From assembly GCA_934540955.1 (NCBI GenBank), contig CAKTCY010000019.1, forward strand, positions 1-33,530: a stretch of 33,530 bases of DNA, in the 5' to 3' direction. Within the stretch, counting starts at the first letter, position 1. Every line of letters begins with the position of its first letter. The translations under genes were made by a program, and so were the position numbers. Source of the DNA: an uncultured Faecalibacterium sp. Lineage in GTDB: Bacteria > Bacillota > Clostridia > Oscillospirales > Ruminococcaceae. Positions 6,895 through 15,882 of this stretch are shown one piece after another. The notes under the pieces are model-generated. The model was not told the origin of the DNA. It made no database searches and saw only the letters and a program-made list of their open reading frames with translations.

Positions 6895-9800
6895 TTATCG
6901 CTGGCCATTCCTGATTTCGGCGAACTCATCCTTATCTTGGCTAACAGCACTCCAATCTTTTATGATTTCTTGTCCATCTTTAGAAATTTTTCCAGCATCT
7001 ATTTTTGTTGCAAGAATCACAGCCCATTTACGAATACTACCTTTGTCTGATGCCGATTTTACTGTATCATCCGAAGAAATCCGAGTTTGTTCCACAAGCT
7101 GAGAAAGACCGGTCAATATGAGTTCCATAGATTGCATCGTTAACAAATCGGAGCGATATTGTACTGCATGAGAAACAGTCTGTAAGGCGGACACCAACTG
7201 TTTAGGAACACCCCAAGCAATCTGTTGAGCAGCAACTTCTAATCCTATGCAAAGCTCATCATCTGGAAGCAACCTTTTGTCCGGATTACATATTGTAGTT
7301 GCAAGGACATTATAACAGCTGTGCGCACGTTTGGTATCAGCAGATCGCAAAGAATGCTCCAAATCCATTTTTGATTCAAAGTTCTGCTTCAAAAATATGG
7401 ACCAATATCGCTTTATACCATGATGGCTGATATGATGTGAGTCACATTGAGTTATGATTGCCGACATTACAGCACAGTCCTTTTCTGTCGGTGTCCACTG
7501 CGAACGAAGAGTAGTAAAAATCCAAAGAGCGTGCAGTATCTGATATATTTGAGAAACAAACATGCCTTTATCACCAAAAATATCTACTTCTCGGTTTATA
7601 TTTTCAGATAGCGCCGTAATTCGTTTATTACTATACTCAAGAATCGCACTCGTCTCCTCTGGAGTAAAGTCATCTGCATGAGGAAGAGAAACATTTATAA
7701 GTTCAGTAAAGACCGCATCTCCTCCCGGAAAACGAATTGCCCCGGATGTGTTTTGTGCTATTTTGTTCGTGATAGATTGGCAGAGGTATCGAACCTCCTC
7801 CACTTCATACTGGGATGGAAGCTTAAGACAAACAGTATCAAGCCAGTATGGTGGAAGATACGGCTTGCCATTTTTCCAAATAAAACCACCTAACCATTTC
7901 TTCTGTTCAAGAGTTAACAGCCCGTGTGCCCCACAATAAAGCAAACGATTTAATGCGCTTAAATTCTCATCGCTTCTTTGCGCCAAAGCAATCAGCTGTT
8001 CAACTTCCTTGTAAGACCTATCGGAGTTCGTTTCATATCCACTTGCGGATGCCGAAAGTGCTTCGAACGGATCCGGCAAATCAAGCTGAACATTAAGTCG
8101 TTTCAAATCTGGCAGAGGAAAAGCTAGCAGCTGCATAACCAAGTCATGACGCAGTGCAACCGGATAAAAAGAAATCAGCCTTCTCACCAGCGGTTTAGCA
8201 TTTAAGTAGTGTTCCTTTTGAGGTGACTCATACAATTTTTTCAAAAAAACTAGAAGTGTTTCCATCATTTTATCCGAACACTTGGAGCACAGCTCAGATA
8301 AAGCCGTCAGAAGAATCCTTGCTGTCCTTGTCGCAAAGGTATTAGCCCAATGTGTTTTAATTTCATTAAGCTCTGTCTCTGTGCGCAAAACTGCATCCAT
8401 ATAAAACTGGCAACACTCGTCCGCATCTTCTTGGGGCCATGTACTGAGAACACCACGTGTAAGCGAACTTTCCACATATTTTTCTTCATCGGTTCTTACC
8501 ACGGTCAAGATGGCCCATAAAGGACAATATAACGCAATGCGTTCAGCTGCTCCACCAGCAGCCTTTGTGCCTTCTACAACATTTCCAAGTCGAAAAGGTA
8601 TACCCGTTTCTTCACGGAATCGAAGAAAACTGAATGCAAGAATCCGTTCTTTATCTTCTCCTCCTAAATGCATCGTAGATGAACTTATCCCAAAATCAAA
8701 ACCCGGTTTGGTCTCATACGTCTGAAAAGGAACCCAGTGCGCTTCTAGCCTTGACGTAAAATATTTATTTTCATCCTCCCAATCTACTTCATACTGCCTA
8801 TGAATTGTCCTACGGTGTTCGTCTGCAAAATCTTGTGAATCATTTTCACCGTCAATTTCCTCCTTGCTAGAAGAATATGCTTGCGAAATATAACTTTGCA
8901 ATCTCATCATTGGACTTTCCAGTGATATGAGAAAAGCATCTGGGCGAGTTTGGCGGGAAAGGCGCTGTCTCAGATTAGATAGAGAGTTCTGTAAAAGAGA
9001 AAGTGCCGTATTATACTCTCCTAATTCAGCGCATAATGCAGCTTTCCGCAAAGCCCATAACGTTTTGTCTGGTGAAACCCGCCATTCCCGCAGTTGTTGT
9101 TTTGTTTGTTGAAATTCATATCGAAAAAGCAAATGCAAACATTTTTCCCATTGAAGCTTTTCTTGTTGTTCATCTGTAAGGAACGATCTTATAGTAATTA
9201 TTTCTTCATATTTTTTATTCCAGTTTTCTTCATCTCCATGTTCTCGAAACGATCGAAGCATCGAAAGCAAGATAGAACCTTTTTCTGCGCTACACACATC
9301 AGAATTTCTATCAAGAATTTTTTGATACAAATCAATATCTGCGCTGAAAAGCGGTAAGAGTGCTTTTTCGTTTAGCCAGTCGTACTCGTATAGATATTCT
9401 ATCTCTTTTTCAGTGTCAGGATTTTTTTGCGAACACTGTTCAGCCAGAATCGAACGTGTTATAGATAAAAGGTGTTTTAATTGTTCTCGATTTAAAGCAG
9501 AAAGAGTCACTGCTTTTGGACAGTTTTCATGATTCTTTTTTAAAATTGGAAGTGCTTCCTTGATGGAAGCTGTATGGTTTAAATTTTCACCCAAAAGCTG
9601 CTCTATTTTCCAATTCTGCCCGGTTACGCGAAATTCACTATACGCATTCCAAAGATAATCTAAAGCCTTCTCATAGATAGCATACGGAGTCTCGGCAGAA
9701 AAGATCTCGGATAGGTCAACGACAATAATGTTCCGCCTATGTAACCACTCCCGCCGAACGTCCGAAACAGATTCATGGCTTAATAAATACAAATAAGGCG

Positions 9801-10461
9801 CATTCTCTGCACCAAGGTTATCACGGATCCAACCAATCCAATTATTGAAATTAGGATCATTCCCCGAAAATCCAATCATGCAGAGAGTATTTTCCAACAA
9901 TGACTGCTGCACAGTGTTTACAAACGGAGCAAATTTTTGAGGGTATGTCCGATAGTCCTCTGTTGTAATAATAAAAGGTCGTTGCGAAGGAAACGAACCG
10001 TGAAGTTTAATAAGTCTTGTTGCACCAGAACTGCCCACAAGGTCGTTCTTGTTGGTTACCAGCGTAAATGTTTTCTCTACAAGATTTTCCCAAGCACGTT
10101 CAAGAAGCGTATCATAATTCGTTGTAAAAACATCGCTCCACGGCAGCCGCAAAAGTTTTTCATACAAAGGTGAGGGACGATAATCAGCATCTTTTATACT
10201 GTCTAAAAGAAGATGATCTAATTCACTACGGCCATACGCAATTTCTACACTCTCGGCCAATGCAAGAGGGTCGTTTTGATCGGAATCTCCTAGTTTTTCT
10301 TTAAATTTTTGGGCTAACCCAGCCCACAACGGAATGTCTGGGACATCAGACGTTACTTTATCAGCATTAAGACTGAATCCAGATCCAACAAAAAGAGCTG
10401 CGTGGTGTTCCTGTAAATGCTGGCTAATAAGCTCAAGATAACGTTTAGCATTTGTGTCCAT
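6895..10461 (-). CDS. Large SIR2-domain protein, candidate NAD-depleting anti-phage effector
   Basis: This 1188-residue protein has an N-terminal SIR2-like domain of the bacterial defence type. The nucleotide site VGSGFS lies at 25-30, TTNYD at 113-117 (conserved Asn115), LHG at 153-155 (His154) and GFSGNDPNF at 197-205. The remaining roughly 950 residues look helical and match no family I can name. Such SIR2 proteins (DSR1, DSR2, ThsA and others) hydrolyse NAD+ on phage sensing; that role is inferred here. I chose the ATG at 10461 because GGAGG lies eight bases upstream; an in-frame ATG at 10497 would add 12 residues but has no ribosome site. The gene is very AT-rich (16 G/C in the 60 bases at 9181-9240), unlike the chromosome to its right, which points to transfer. 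No other defence gene lies on its strand except the zinc-ribbon ORF just upstream. Confidence 0.88.
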   Translation of the reverse strand: MDTNAKRYLELISQHLQEHHAALFVGSGFSLNADKVTSDVPDIPLWAGLAQKFKEKLGDSDQNDPLALAESVEIAYGRSELDHLLLDSIKDADYRPSPLYEKLLRLPWSDVFTTNYDTLLERAWENLVEKTFTLVTNKNDLVGSSGATRLIKLHGSFPSQRPFIITTEDYRTYPQKFAPFVNTVQQSLLENTLCMIGFSGNDPNFNNWIGWIRDNLGAENAPYLYLLSHESVSDVRREWLHRRNIIVVDLSEIFSAETPYAIYEKALDYLWNAYSEFRVTGQNWKIEQLLGENLNHTASIKEALPILKKNHENCPKAVTLSALNREQLKHLLSITRSILAEQCSQKNPDTEKEIEYLYEYDWLNEKALLPLFSADIDLYQKILDRNSDVCSAEKGSILLSMLRSFREHGDEENWNKKYEEIITIRSFLTDEQQEKLQWEKCLHLLFRYEFQQTKQQLREWRVSPDKTLWALRKAALCAELGEYNTALSLLQNSLSNLRQRLSRQTRPDAFLISLESPMMRLQSYISQAYSSSKEEIDGENDSQDFADEHRRTIHRQYEVDWEDENKYFTSRLEAHWVPFQTYETKPGFDFGISSSTMHLGGEDKERILAFSFLRFREETGIPFRLGNVVEGTKAAGGAAERIALYCPLWAILTVVRTDEEKYVESSLTRGVLSTWPQEDADECCQFYMDAVLRTETELNEIKTHWANTFATRTARILLTALSELCSKCSDKMMETLLVFLKKLYESPQKEHYLNAKPLVRRLISFYPVALRHDLVMQLLAFPLPDLKRLNVQLDLPDPFEALSASASGYETNSDRSYKEVEQLIALAQRSDENLSALNRLLYCGAHGLLTLEQKKWLGGFIWKNGKPYLPPYWLDTVCLKLPSQYEVEEVRYLCQSITNKIAQNTSGAIRFPGGDAVFTELINVSLPHADDFTPEETSAILEYSNKRITALSENINREVDIFGDKGMFVSQIYQILHALWIFTTLRSQWTPTEKDCAVMSAIITQCDSHHISHHGIKRYWSIFLKQNFESKMDLEHSLRSADTKRAHSCYNVLATTICNPDKRLLPDDELCIGLEVAAQQIAWGVPKQLVSALQTVSHAVQYRSDLLTMQSMELILTGLSQLVEQTRISSDDTVKSASDKGSIRKWAVILATKIDAGKISKDGQEIIKDWSAVSQDKDEFAEIRNGQR

Positions 10462-10469
10462 CAAGATAA

Positions 10470-10474
10470 CCTCC
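10470..10474 (-). promoter_or_regulatory. Ribosome binding site that decides the SIR2 start
   Basis: GGAGG on the minus strand with an eight-base spacing to the ATG at 10461. It is the only good Shine-Dalgarno among the three nearby in-frame ATGs. Confidence 0.7.
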
Positions 10475-10510
10475 ATTTCATTTCCCGATTTAGCCATAGT
10501 AACATTCTAA

Positions 10511-10732
10511 TCATTGCAGTATATTTGAGTGGCGGTACTGCTCGTCTATCTCCTTCATGTTGTAGTCCGGCAGACCAGGAACACCCATTTCGCCGCCGCA
10601 TTCGTTGCAGAAAGCAGCCGTGATCTCAAAAGTATGCTCTTTTCCCCGAATTGTCTGGTTGATTTTGATTTTCTTCAGGGTGTAGTTTGTTTCTCTGCGG
10701 CATTCTGTGCAGAAGTCCTTCTGGTTTTCCAT
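10511..10732 (-). CDS. Small zinc-ribbon protein, likely truncated MqsA/YgiT-type antitoxin
   Basis: This 73-residue protein has two CxxC knuckles (FCTEC near residue 8 and FCNEC near 42), followed by a short GEMGVPGLPDYNMKEIDEQYR segment. That layout matches the N-terminal zinc domain of MqsA-type antitoxins, which normally continue into a DNA-binding HTH. Here the protein ends about six residues after DEQYR, so the HTH is absent. The SIR2 start follows 49 bases later with no terminator between, so both are probably one transcript from the promoter at 10769-10797. GGGAG precedes the ATG. It is either a relic into which the SIR2 gene was joined, or a working small partner. The family resemblance is from memory of the motif pattern and is moderately sure. 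Confidence 0.65.
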   Translation of the reverse strand: MENQKDFCTECRRETNYTLKKIKINQTIRGKEHTFEITAAFCNECGGEMGVPGLPDYNMKEIDEQYRHSNILQ

Positions 10733-10768
10733 GGCGGCACTCTCCCTTCCGGTTTTACGTTCTTTTTT

Positions 10769-10797
10769 ATTGTATCCCTACCTTTGTTTTTCGTCAA
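10769..10797 (-). promoter_or_regulatory. Promoter for the zinc-ribbon / SIR2 transcript
   Basis: On the minus strand: TTGACG (10792-10797), a 17-base spacer and TACAAT (10769-10774), about 36 bases before the zinc-ribbon ATG. No separate promoter is evident in the 49 bases before the SIR2 gene. Confidence 0.65.
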
Positions 10798-10871
10798 CAA
10801 TAAAGCCGCTGACAGTCTGTCTCTCACAGAATCCACCAGCGGGCTCATGATTTTTCAGCGTTCCCGGACGC

Positions 10872-10909
10872 AAAAATGGCACCTGCTGCTAAAAGCGGGT
10901 GCCATTTTT
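10872..10909. terminator. Bidirectional hairpin upstream of the zinc-ribbon gene
   Basis: AAAAATGGCACC and GGGTGCCATTTTT pair nearly perfectly around a short loop, with A and T tracts on the two sides. It would stop transcription in either direction and insulates the SIR2 transcript from the right-hand side. Confidence 0.65.
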
Positions 10910-11251
10910 CGTCATTCAAGGCTCTTATAAAATGGTGTAATTGTGGTGTAGTAAGCCACGCAAAACGTAAATTTTTAATTTACCATCGTTATTATTTTGC
11001 ATTTTCAAAGATATTGCCGTGGCACAAAAAAATTATCTTTGTCATTCCTTACACATCCCTCTGCAAGTCTTTATAACGCGATACATCGCATTATTTTCAG
11101 TCGTCGATTCTGCGTGCTTTTCACGCATCTCTACGCTGTTCTCCATAACTTTTCAGCAAAATGGTGTACCAAACCATTTTATATCACTCAGTATACCACA
11201 TCAGGGCTCACTTGGCACGTCTGATTATAAAAAGCTGCACAAATAGCACAA
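10910..11251. other. Gene-poor AT-rich junction region
   Basis: About 340 bases without a supportable gene. It holds a palindrome GTAAATT-TTT-AATTTAC (10967-10983), a hairpin TGCGTG/CACGCA (11111-11127), and two copies of AAAATGGTGTA (near 10929 and 11158). The first copy is followed by a near-tandem TGTGGTGTA; the second lies in an inverted repeat AAAATGG/CCATTTT. It reads like a recombination-scarred island boundary, but no integrase or intact att site is identified. Confidence 0.4.
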
Positions 11252-11289
11252 AAAGGCGGCCATCTGCACCCATGCAGACAGCCGCCTTT
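11252..11289 (-). terminator. groESL operon terminator, near-copy of the hairpin at 69-106
   Basis: Outer arms AAAGGCGGC and GCCGCCTTT, inner arms TCTGCA and TGCAGA, loop CCCA. On the minus strand it is followed by TTTTTGTGC. It lies about 100 bases downstream of the groEL stop. Only one base inside the hairpin differs from the copy at 69-106 (C for T in the left arm). Confidence 0.75.
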
Positions 11290-11310
11290 TCTATTATCCT
11301 ATCATGCGCT

Positions 11311-11365
11311 TTGATTTTTGGCGTAAGTTTGGCGTAAATGCGCTTTTACGCACTCCAAAAATCAA
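11311..11365. repeat. Nested inverted repeat and tandem repeat downstream of groEL
   Basis: TTGATTTTTGG (11311-11321) is an exact inverted match of CCAAAAATCAA (11355-11365). Inside are GCGTAAA/TTTACGC as a second inverted pair and two tandem units of TTTGGCGTAA. The sequence lies 26 bases after groEL and before the terminator. It may be a 3' untranslated structure or a recombinase site; no function can be assigned. Confidence 0.5.
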
Positions 11366-11391
11366 GGATTCATGCGGTTTTTAGTCAGTGA

Positions 11392-13053
<1,662 letters not shown>

Positions 13054-13079
13054 TCAATTGAAAAGGGGAAAATTCAGCT

Positions 13080-13367
13080 TCAGTCTTCCACAACAGCCAG
13101 AATGTCGCTCTGACGCACGATGGTGCACTCTTCGCCGTCCACCTTGACCTCGGTACCGGAGTACTTGCTGGTGAGGACCTTGTCGCCGACCTTGACGGTC
13201 ATCTTGACTTCCTTGCCGTCCACGACACCGCCGGGGCCAACCGCGATGACCTGTGCGACCTGCGGCTTCTCTTTTGCGCTGCCGGTCAGGATCAGGCCGC
13301 CCTTGGTGGTCTCCTCAACCTCAACAGTCTTAATGACAACACGGTCTGCAAGAGGAATGATCTTCAT
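13080..13367 (-). CDS. groES: Co-chaperonin GroES (10 kDa)
   Basis: This 95-residue protein is the heptameric lid of the GroEL cage. It begins with IIPLADRVVIK, carries the mobile loop around EETTKGGLILTGSAKEKPQ, and ends with the family stretch GEECTIVRQSDILAVVED. Length is normal. It is the first gene of the groESL operon; the promoter and CIRCE operator lie 82-141 bases upstream of its start. Confidence 0.98.
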   Translation of the reverse strand: MKIIPLADRVVIKTVEVEETTKGGLILTGSAKEKPQVAQVIAVGPGGVVDGKEVKMTVKVGDKVLTSKYSGTEVKVDGEECTIVRQSDILAVVED

Positions 13368-13448
13368 AATTCTTGCCCTCCAATTATATTGAATTTATTT
13401 GAAACTTTGTTGCGTCCTGCGGGGGCTTCGTGTGTACCCCGCAGTGGT

Positions 13449-13475
13449 TTAGCACTCCTTTTCTCTGAGTGCTAA
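13449..13475 (-). promoter_or_regulatory. CIRCE operator (HrcA binding site)
   Basis: A perfect match to the CIRCE consensus: TTAGCACTC, nine bases, GAGTGCTAA. It begins four bases downstream of the -10 hexamer, where HrcA binding blocks transcription until heat shock titrates HrcA to GroEL. The hrcA gene is not in this window. Confidence 0.97.
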
Positions 13476-13479
13476 GTGT

Positions 13480-13508
13480 ATTGTACTCATCTTGCCCTGA
13501 AAAATCAA
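13480..13508 (-). promoter_or_regulatory. groESL promoter
   Basis: On the minus strand: TTGATT (13503-13508), a 17-base spacer and TACAAT (13480-13485), directly followed by the CIRCE element. Confidence 0.8.
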
Positions 13509-13587
13509 GGGGTTTTGCAATTTTTCTTTGTTAAGAATTTATGACGCCCAAAAATCGCACCCTGCCACGCAAAAAAGCAGCGCATTC

Positions 13588-13616
13588 TTGACAGGACGCG
13601 CCGCCTTTTTTATACT
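13588..13616 (+). promoter_or_regulatory. Promoter of the acyltransferase gene
   Basis: TTGACA (13588-13593), a 17-base spacer and TATACT (13611-13616). It lies inside the longest possible reading frame of the gene, which argues that the true start is downstream, at the TTG at 13672. Confidence 0.7.
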
Positions 13617-13671
13617 TATAACGCATTGCAAAAACACAGCTGCCGCGCCTTGCGGCAGAACGGAGGATACT

Positions 13672-14748
13672 TTGACAGACAAAAAGCTGATCTCATCTTT
13701 ACAGGGGCTGCGGGCAGTCGCATTTCTGTGCATCGTCCTCTCCCATTGCGGAGCACCGTGGCTGAGCCCGTGGGCGATCACAGTATTCATAGCGCTGTCC
13801 GGCTTCCTGATGACCTGCAACTATTACGACCGCCCGCGCACAGCACCGGGGCTGGGGTCTGCCATCGCCTTTTCCCGGCAAAAAATACGCAGGCTGTACC
13901 CGCTGCACCTTATTATGATGGCTGCTGCCCTGTTATTTGTGCTGAAGAGGCTTCTGGCGCAGCCCTCTGCCCGCGGGGTGCTGTCCTGTGCGGCGCAGCT
14001 TGTGGTAAACATTTTCCTTCTGCAGACATGGGTCCCGTCCAGCCGTTTCTGGTTCTGCCTGAACGGGGTGGCGTGGTATCTTTCGTTACAGGCTTTTCTG
14101 TATGCCATCTTCCCCTCGCTACTCGCCGTGCTGAAAAAGGCGGATGCCCGCAGACTGCGCTGCATAGCCGCAGCGATCTTCTGCGCACAATGCCTTTTCT
14201 CCCTTGCGGTCTGGAAGGTCGGGCTCAGCGGAATGGCCGCATTTTACCTGACCTATCTGTGTCCTGTGTTCCGGGCGGGAGATTTTACCATCAGCTGCTG
14301 TATGGGCTGCCTTTATCACAGCCGCAAACAGGAGAGCGGCCTGCCGGGCGGTGCTTTCTCCCTGCTGGAGCTTGCCGCTGTGCTGCTTGCGGGCGGCTGC
14401 CTGTTTATCGCCGCCAAACAGATGGGCGTTCTGGGCGCGGTAGCCTTCCGGTACAATGTGTTGTTCACTCCCTCTGCGGTGCTGCTGGTCTGGCTGCTTG
14501 CCGTGGGCAAGGGGTTTATTTCCCGGCTGCTTTCCGCAAAGCCGTTTTTGTGGCTGGCCGGGCTGTCCCCTTACGGCTTTCTGATCCATCAGGTACTGAT
14601 CCGGTACATGGAGTGGTTTGCTGACAAACTTTGCCTTACAGTGCAGCCTGTGGTCTGGACCCTGACCGTATATCTGCTCACGCTCTGTCTGAGCAGCCTT
14701 TACAAGGCACTGGAGCACCGGGTGCGGCAGCGCCTTGCAAAACAATAA
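13672..14748 (+). CDS. Membrane acyltransferase, OafA/YrhL (acyltransferase 3) family
   Basis: This 358-residue multi-pass membrane protein probably transfers an acyl group, such as acetyl, to a surface polysaccharide or other envelope glycan. The N-terminus has the family pattern SLQGLRAVAFLCIVLSHCG (conserved His), then FIALSGFLMTCNYYDR, then RQKIRRLYPLHL, the Arg-rich loop typical of the family. About ten hydrophobic segments follow. I chose TTG at 13672 because GGAGG lies five bases upstream and a consensus promoter sits just before; a longer ATG start at 13528 would read through that promoter. It is divergent from groESL, with no sugar genes nearby, so the substrate is unknown. Confidence 0.85.
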   Translation: MTDKKLISSLQGLRAVAFLCIVLSHCGAPWLSPWAITVFIALSGFLMTCNYYDRPRTAPGLGSAIAFSRQKIRRLYPLHLIMMAAALLFVLKRLLAQPSARGVLSCAAQLVVNIFLLQTWVPSSRFWFCLNGVAWYLSLQAFLYAIFPSLLAVLKKADARRLRCIAAAIFCAQCLFSLAVWKVGLSGMAAFYLTYLCPVFRAGDFTISCCMGCLYHSRKQESGLPGGAFSLLELAAVLLAGGCLFIAAKQMGVLGAVAFRYNVLFTPSAVLLVWLLAVGKGFISRLLSAKPFLWLAGLSPYGFLIHQVLIRYMEWFADKLCLTVQPVVWTLTVYLLTLCLSSLYKALEHRVRQRLAKQ

Positions 14749-14756
14749 GTAAAACA

Positions 14757-14792
14757 CAAGGCCGCTGCACAGAACAACGTGCAGCGGCCTTG
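14757..14792. terminator. Bidirectional terminator between acyltransferase and lipid kinase genes
   Basis: A perfect inverted repeat CAAGGCCGCTGCAC / GTGCAGCGGCCTTG between two convergent genes, with A-rich and T-rich sides. Confidence 0.85.
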
Positions 14793-14810
14793 TTTGGGTC
14801 TGATGTTTTT

Positions 14811-15794
14811 TTACTTCACAGCCGCTTTTTTGGCGGTAAAGCGCTGGTAGGCGGGCTGCGGCAGCAGCACACGGCCAGCCAGCGGCTGCACCTGTACCGA
14901 CACCTGCTTGCAGGGGGCGCACTCGCCGTCCACGGTGGCGATGATGGGCCCACGGCCATCTGCTGCCCGTAGGCTGACCGATTTTGCGCGGCGGTAGATA
15001 AAGTAGGGCTTTGCAGCCTCGGTCAGCTGACCGTTTTGAAAGTGCTGGCCGTTTTTGTACAGCATCAGCAGCCTTGCAATGACCCGGCGGCTGACCTTGC
15101 GCACGATGAACACATCCAGCCAGCCGTCATCCGGCTGTGCCTCCGGCCCGGCCATGAAGCCGCCGCCGTAGGCGCGGCCGTTGCACACCGCGCACATCAG
15201 GCAGTCCACGGTCAGCACCTCGCCGTCAATGACATACTCCACTCTGCGGCCGATATGCCCGCACAGCTGCTGAACAATGGACAGCGCATAGGCTGCCTCG
15301 CCGCCGCACAGCGGGATGCGCCGGAACTTGGGGATGCCGTAGGCCACCTGTGCATCCAGACCGGCAGCGCAGATGGTGGCAGAAAGCCCCAGACTGGTGC
15401 GCATCAGGTCGATGGGCACTGCCCCGCCAGCCAACTGGGCGTCCAGATCCAGAAACTCCTCCTTTGTACCGTAGGTGCGCAGAAAGTCATTGCCGCTGCC
15501 ATAGGGCAGACAGCCCACAGCGGTCTTATCAAAGCCGTGGGCGCCGGTGAGTGCCTCGTTGAAGGTGCCGTCGCCGCCGGCGGTAAAAATGCGCAGCTCC
15601 ACCCCAGCCTTCTGGGCGGCAGCTGCGGCCGCGCGGGCTAGCTCCCGGGCGTGGCCTGCGTGGGTGGTGACGCGGATGGTATAGTCCTCTGGGGCAAGCC
15701 CGGCACCGGCAGCAGCCGCCGCGATCTGCTGCGGCAGGGTGCGGGTGCAGTCGGCCTTTCCGGCTGCGGGGTTCAGAAGAAACAGCGTGTGCAT
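14811..15794 (-). CDS. Diacylglycerol kinase family lipid kinase (DagK/YegS-like)
   Basis: This 327-residue protein has the DAGK catalytic fold: FLLNPAAGK at the N-terminus, the nucleotide-binding TAGGDGTFNEALTG near residue 70, and LPYGSGNDFLRTYG about 25 residues later. It would phosphorylate diacylglycerol or a related lipid at the membrane, recycling lipid headgroup by-products into phospholipid synthesis. The ATG at 15794 was chosen because GGGAGG lies seven bases upstream; an upstream in-frame ATG at 15857 lies at the promoter. The C-terminal region is the beta-sandwich typical of the family. The exact lipid substrate cannot be read from sequence. Confidence 0.9.
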   Translation of the reverse strand: MHTLFLLNPAAGKADCTRTLPQQIAAAAAGAGLAPEDYTIRVTTHAGHARELARAAAAAAQKAGVELRIFTAGGDGTFNEALTGAHGFDKTAVGCLPYGSGNDFLRTYGTKEEFLDLDAQLAGGAVPIDLMRTSLGLSATICAAGLDAQVAYGIPKFRRIPLCGGEAAYALSIVQQLCGHIGRRVEYVIDGEVLTVDCLMCAVCNGRAYGGGFMAGPEAQPDDGWLDVFIVRKVSRRVIARLLMLYKNGQHFQNGQLTEAAKPYFIYRRAKSVSLRAADGRGPIIATVDGECAPCKQVSVQVQPLAGRVLLPQPAYQRFTAKKAAVK

Positions 15795-15828
15795 CGGGGA
15801 TCCTCCCTGTTGTAGCTCTATTTCCTCT

Positions 15829-15857
15829 ATAATAGTCGAAAACCGCGCCGGTTGCAA
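15829..15857 (-). promoter_or_regulatory. Promoter of the lipid kinase gene
   Basis: On the minus strand: TTGCAA (15852-15857), a 17-base spacer and TATTAT (15829-15834), about 35 bases before the chosen ATG. Confidence 0.6.
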
Positions 15858-15882
15858 GTAAAAACGCTATTTTGCTGTTTTC

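Noticed and set aside
11042..11146. A 34-codon minus-strand frame starting MENSVEMREKHAEST
   Set aside because: No ribosome site, no family and it lies in a repeat-rich junction; not supportable as a gene.
10876..11246. Several 66-75 codon plus-strand frames in the junction region
   Set aside because: No Shine-Dalgarno, overlapping frames with no conserved pattern; probably chance frames in AT-rich DNA.
13528..13671. N-terminal extension of the acyltransferase from an ATG at 13528
   Set aside because: It would translate through a consensus promoter (13588-13616) and lacks a ribosome site, whereas TTG at 13672 has GGAGG.
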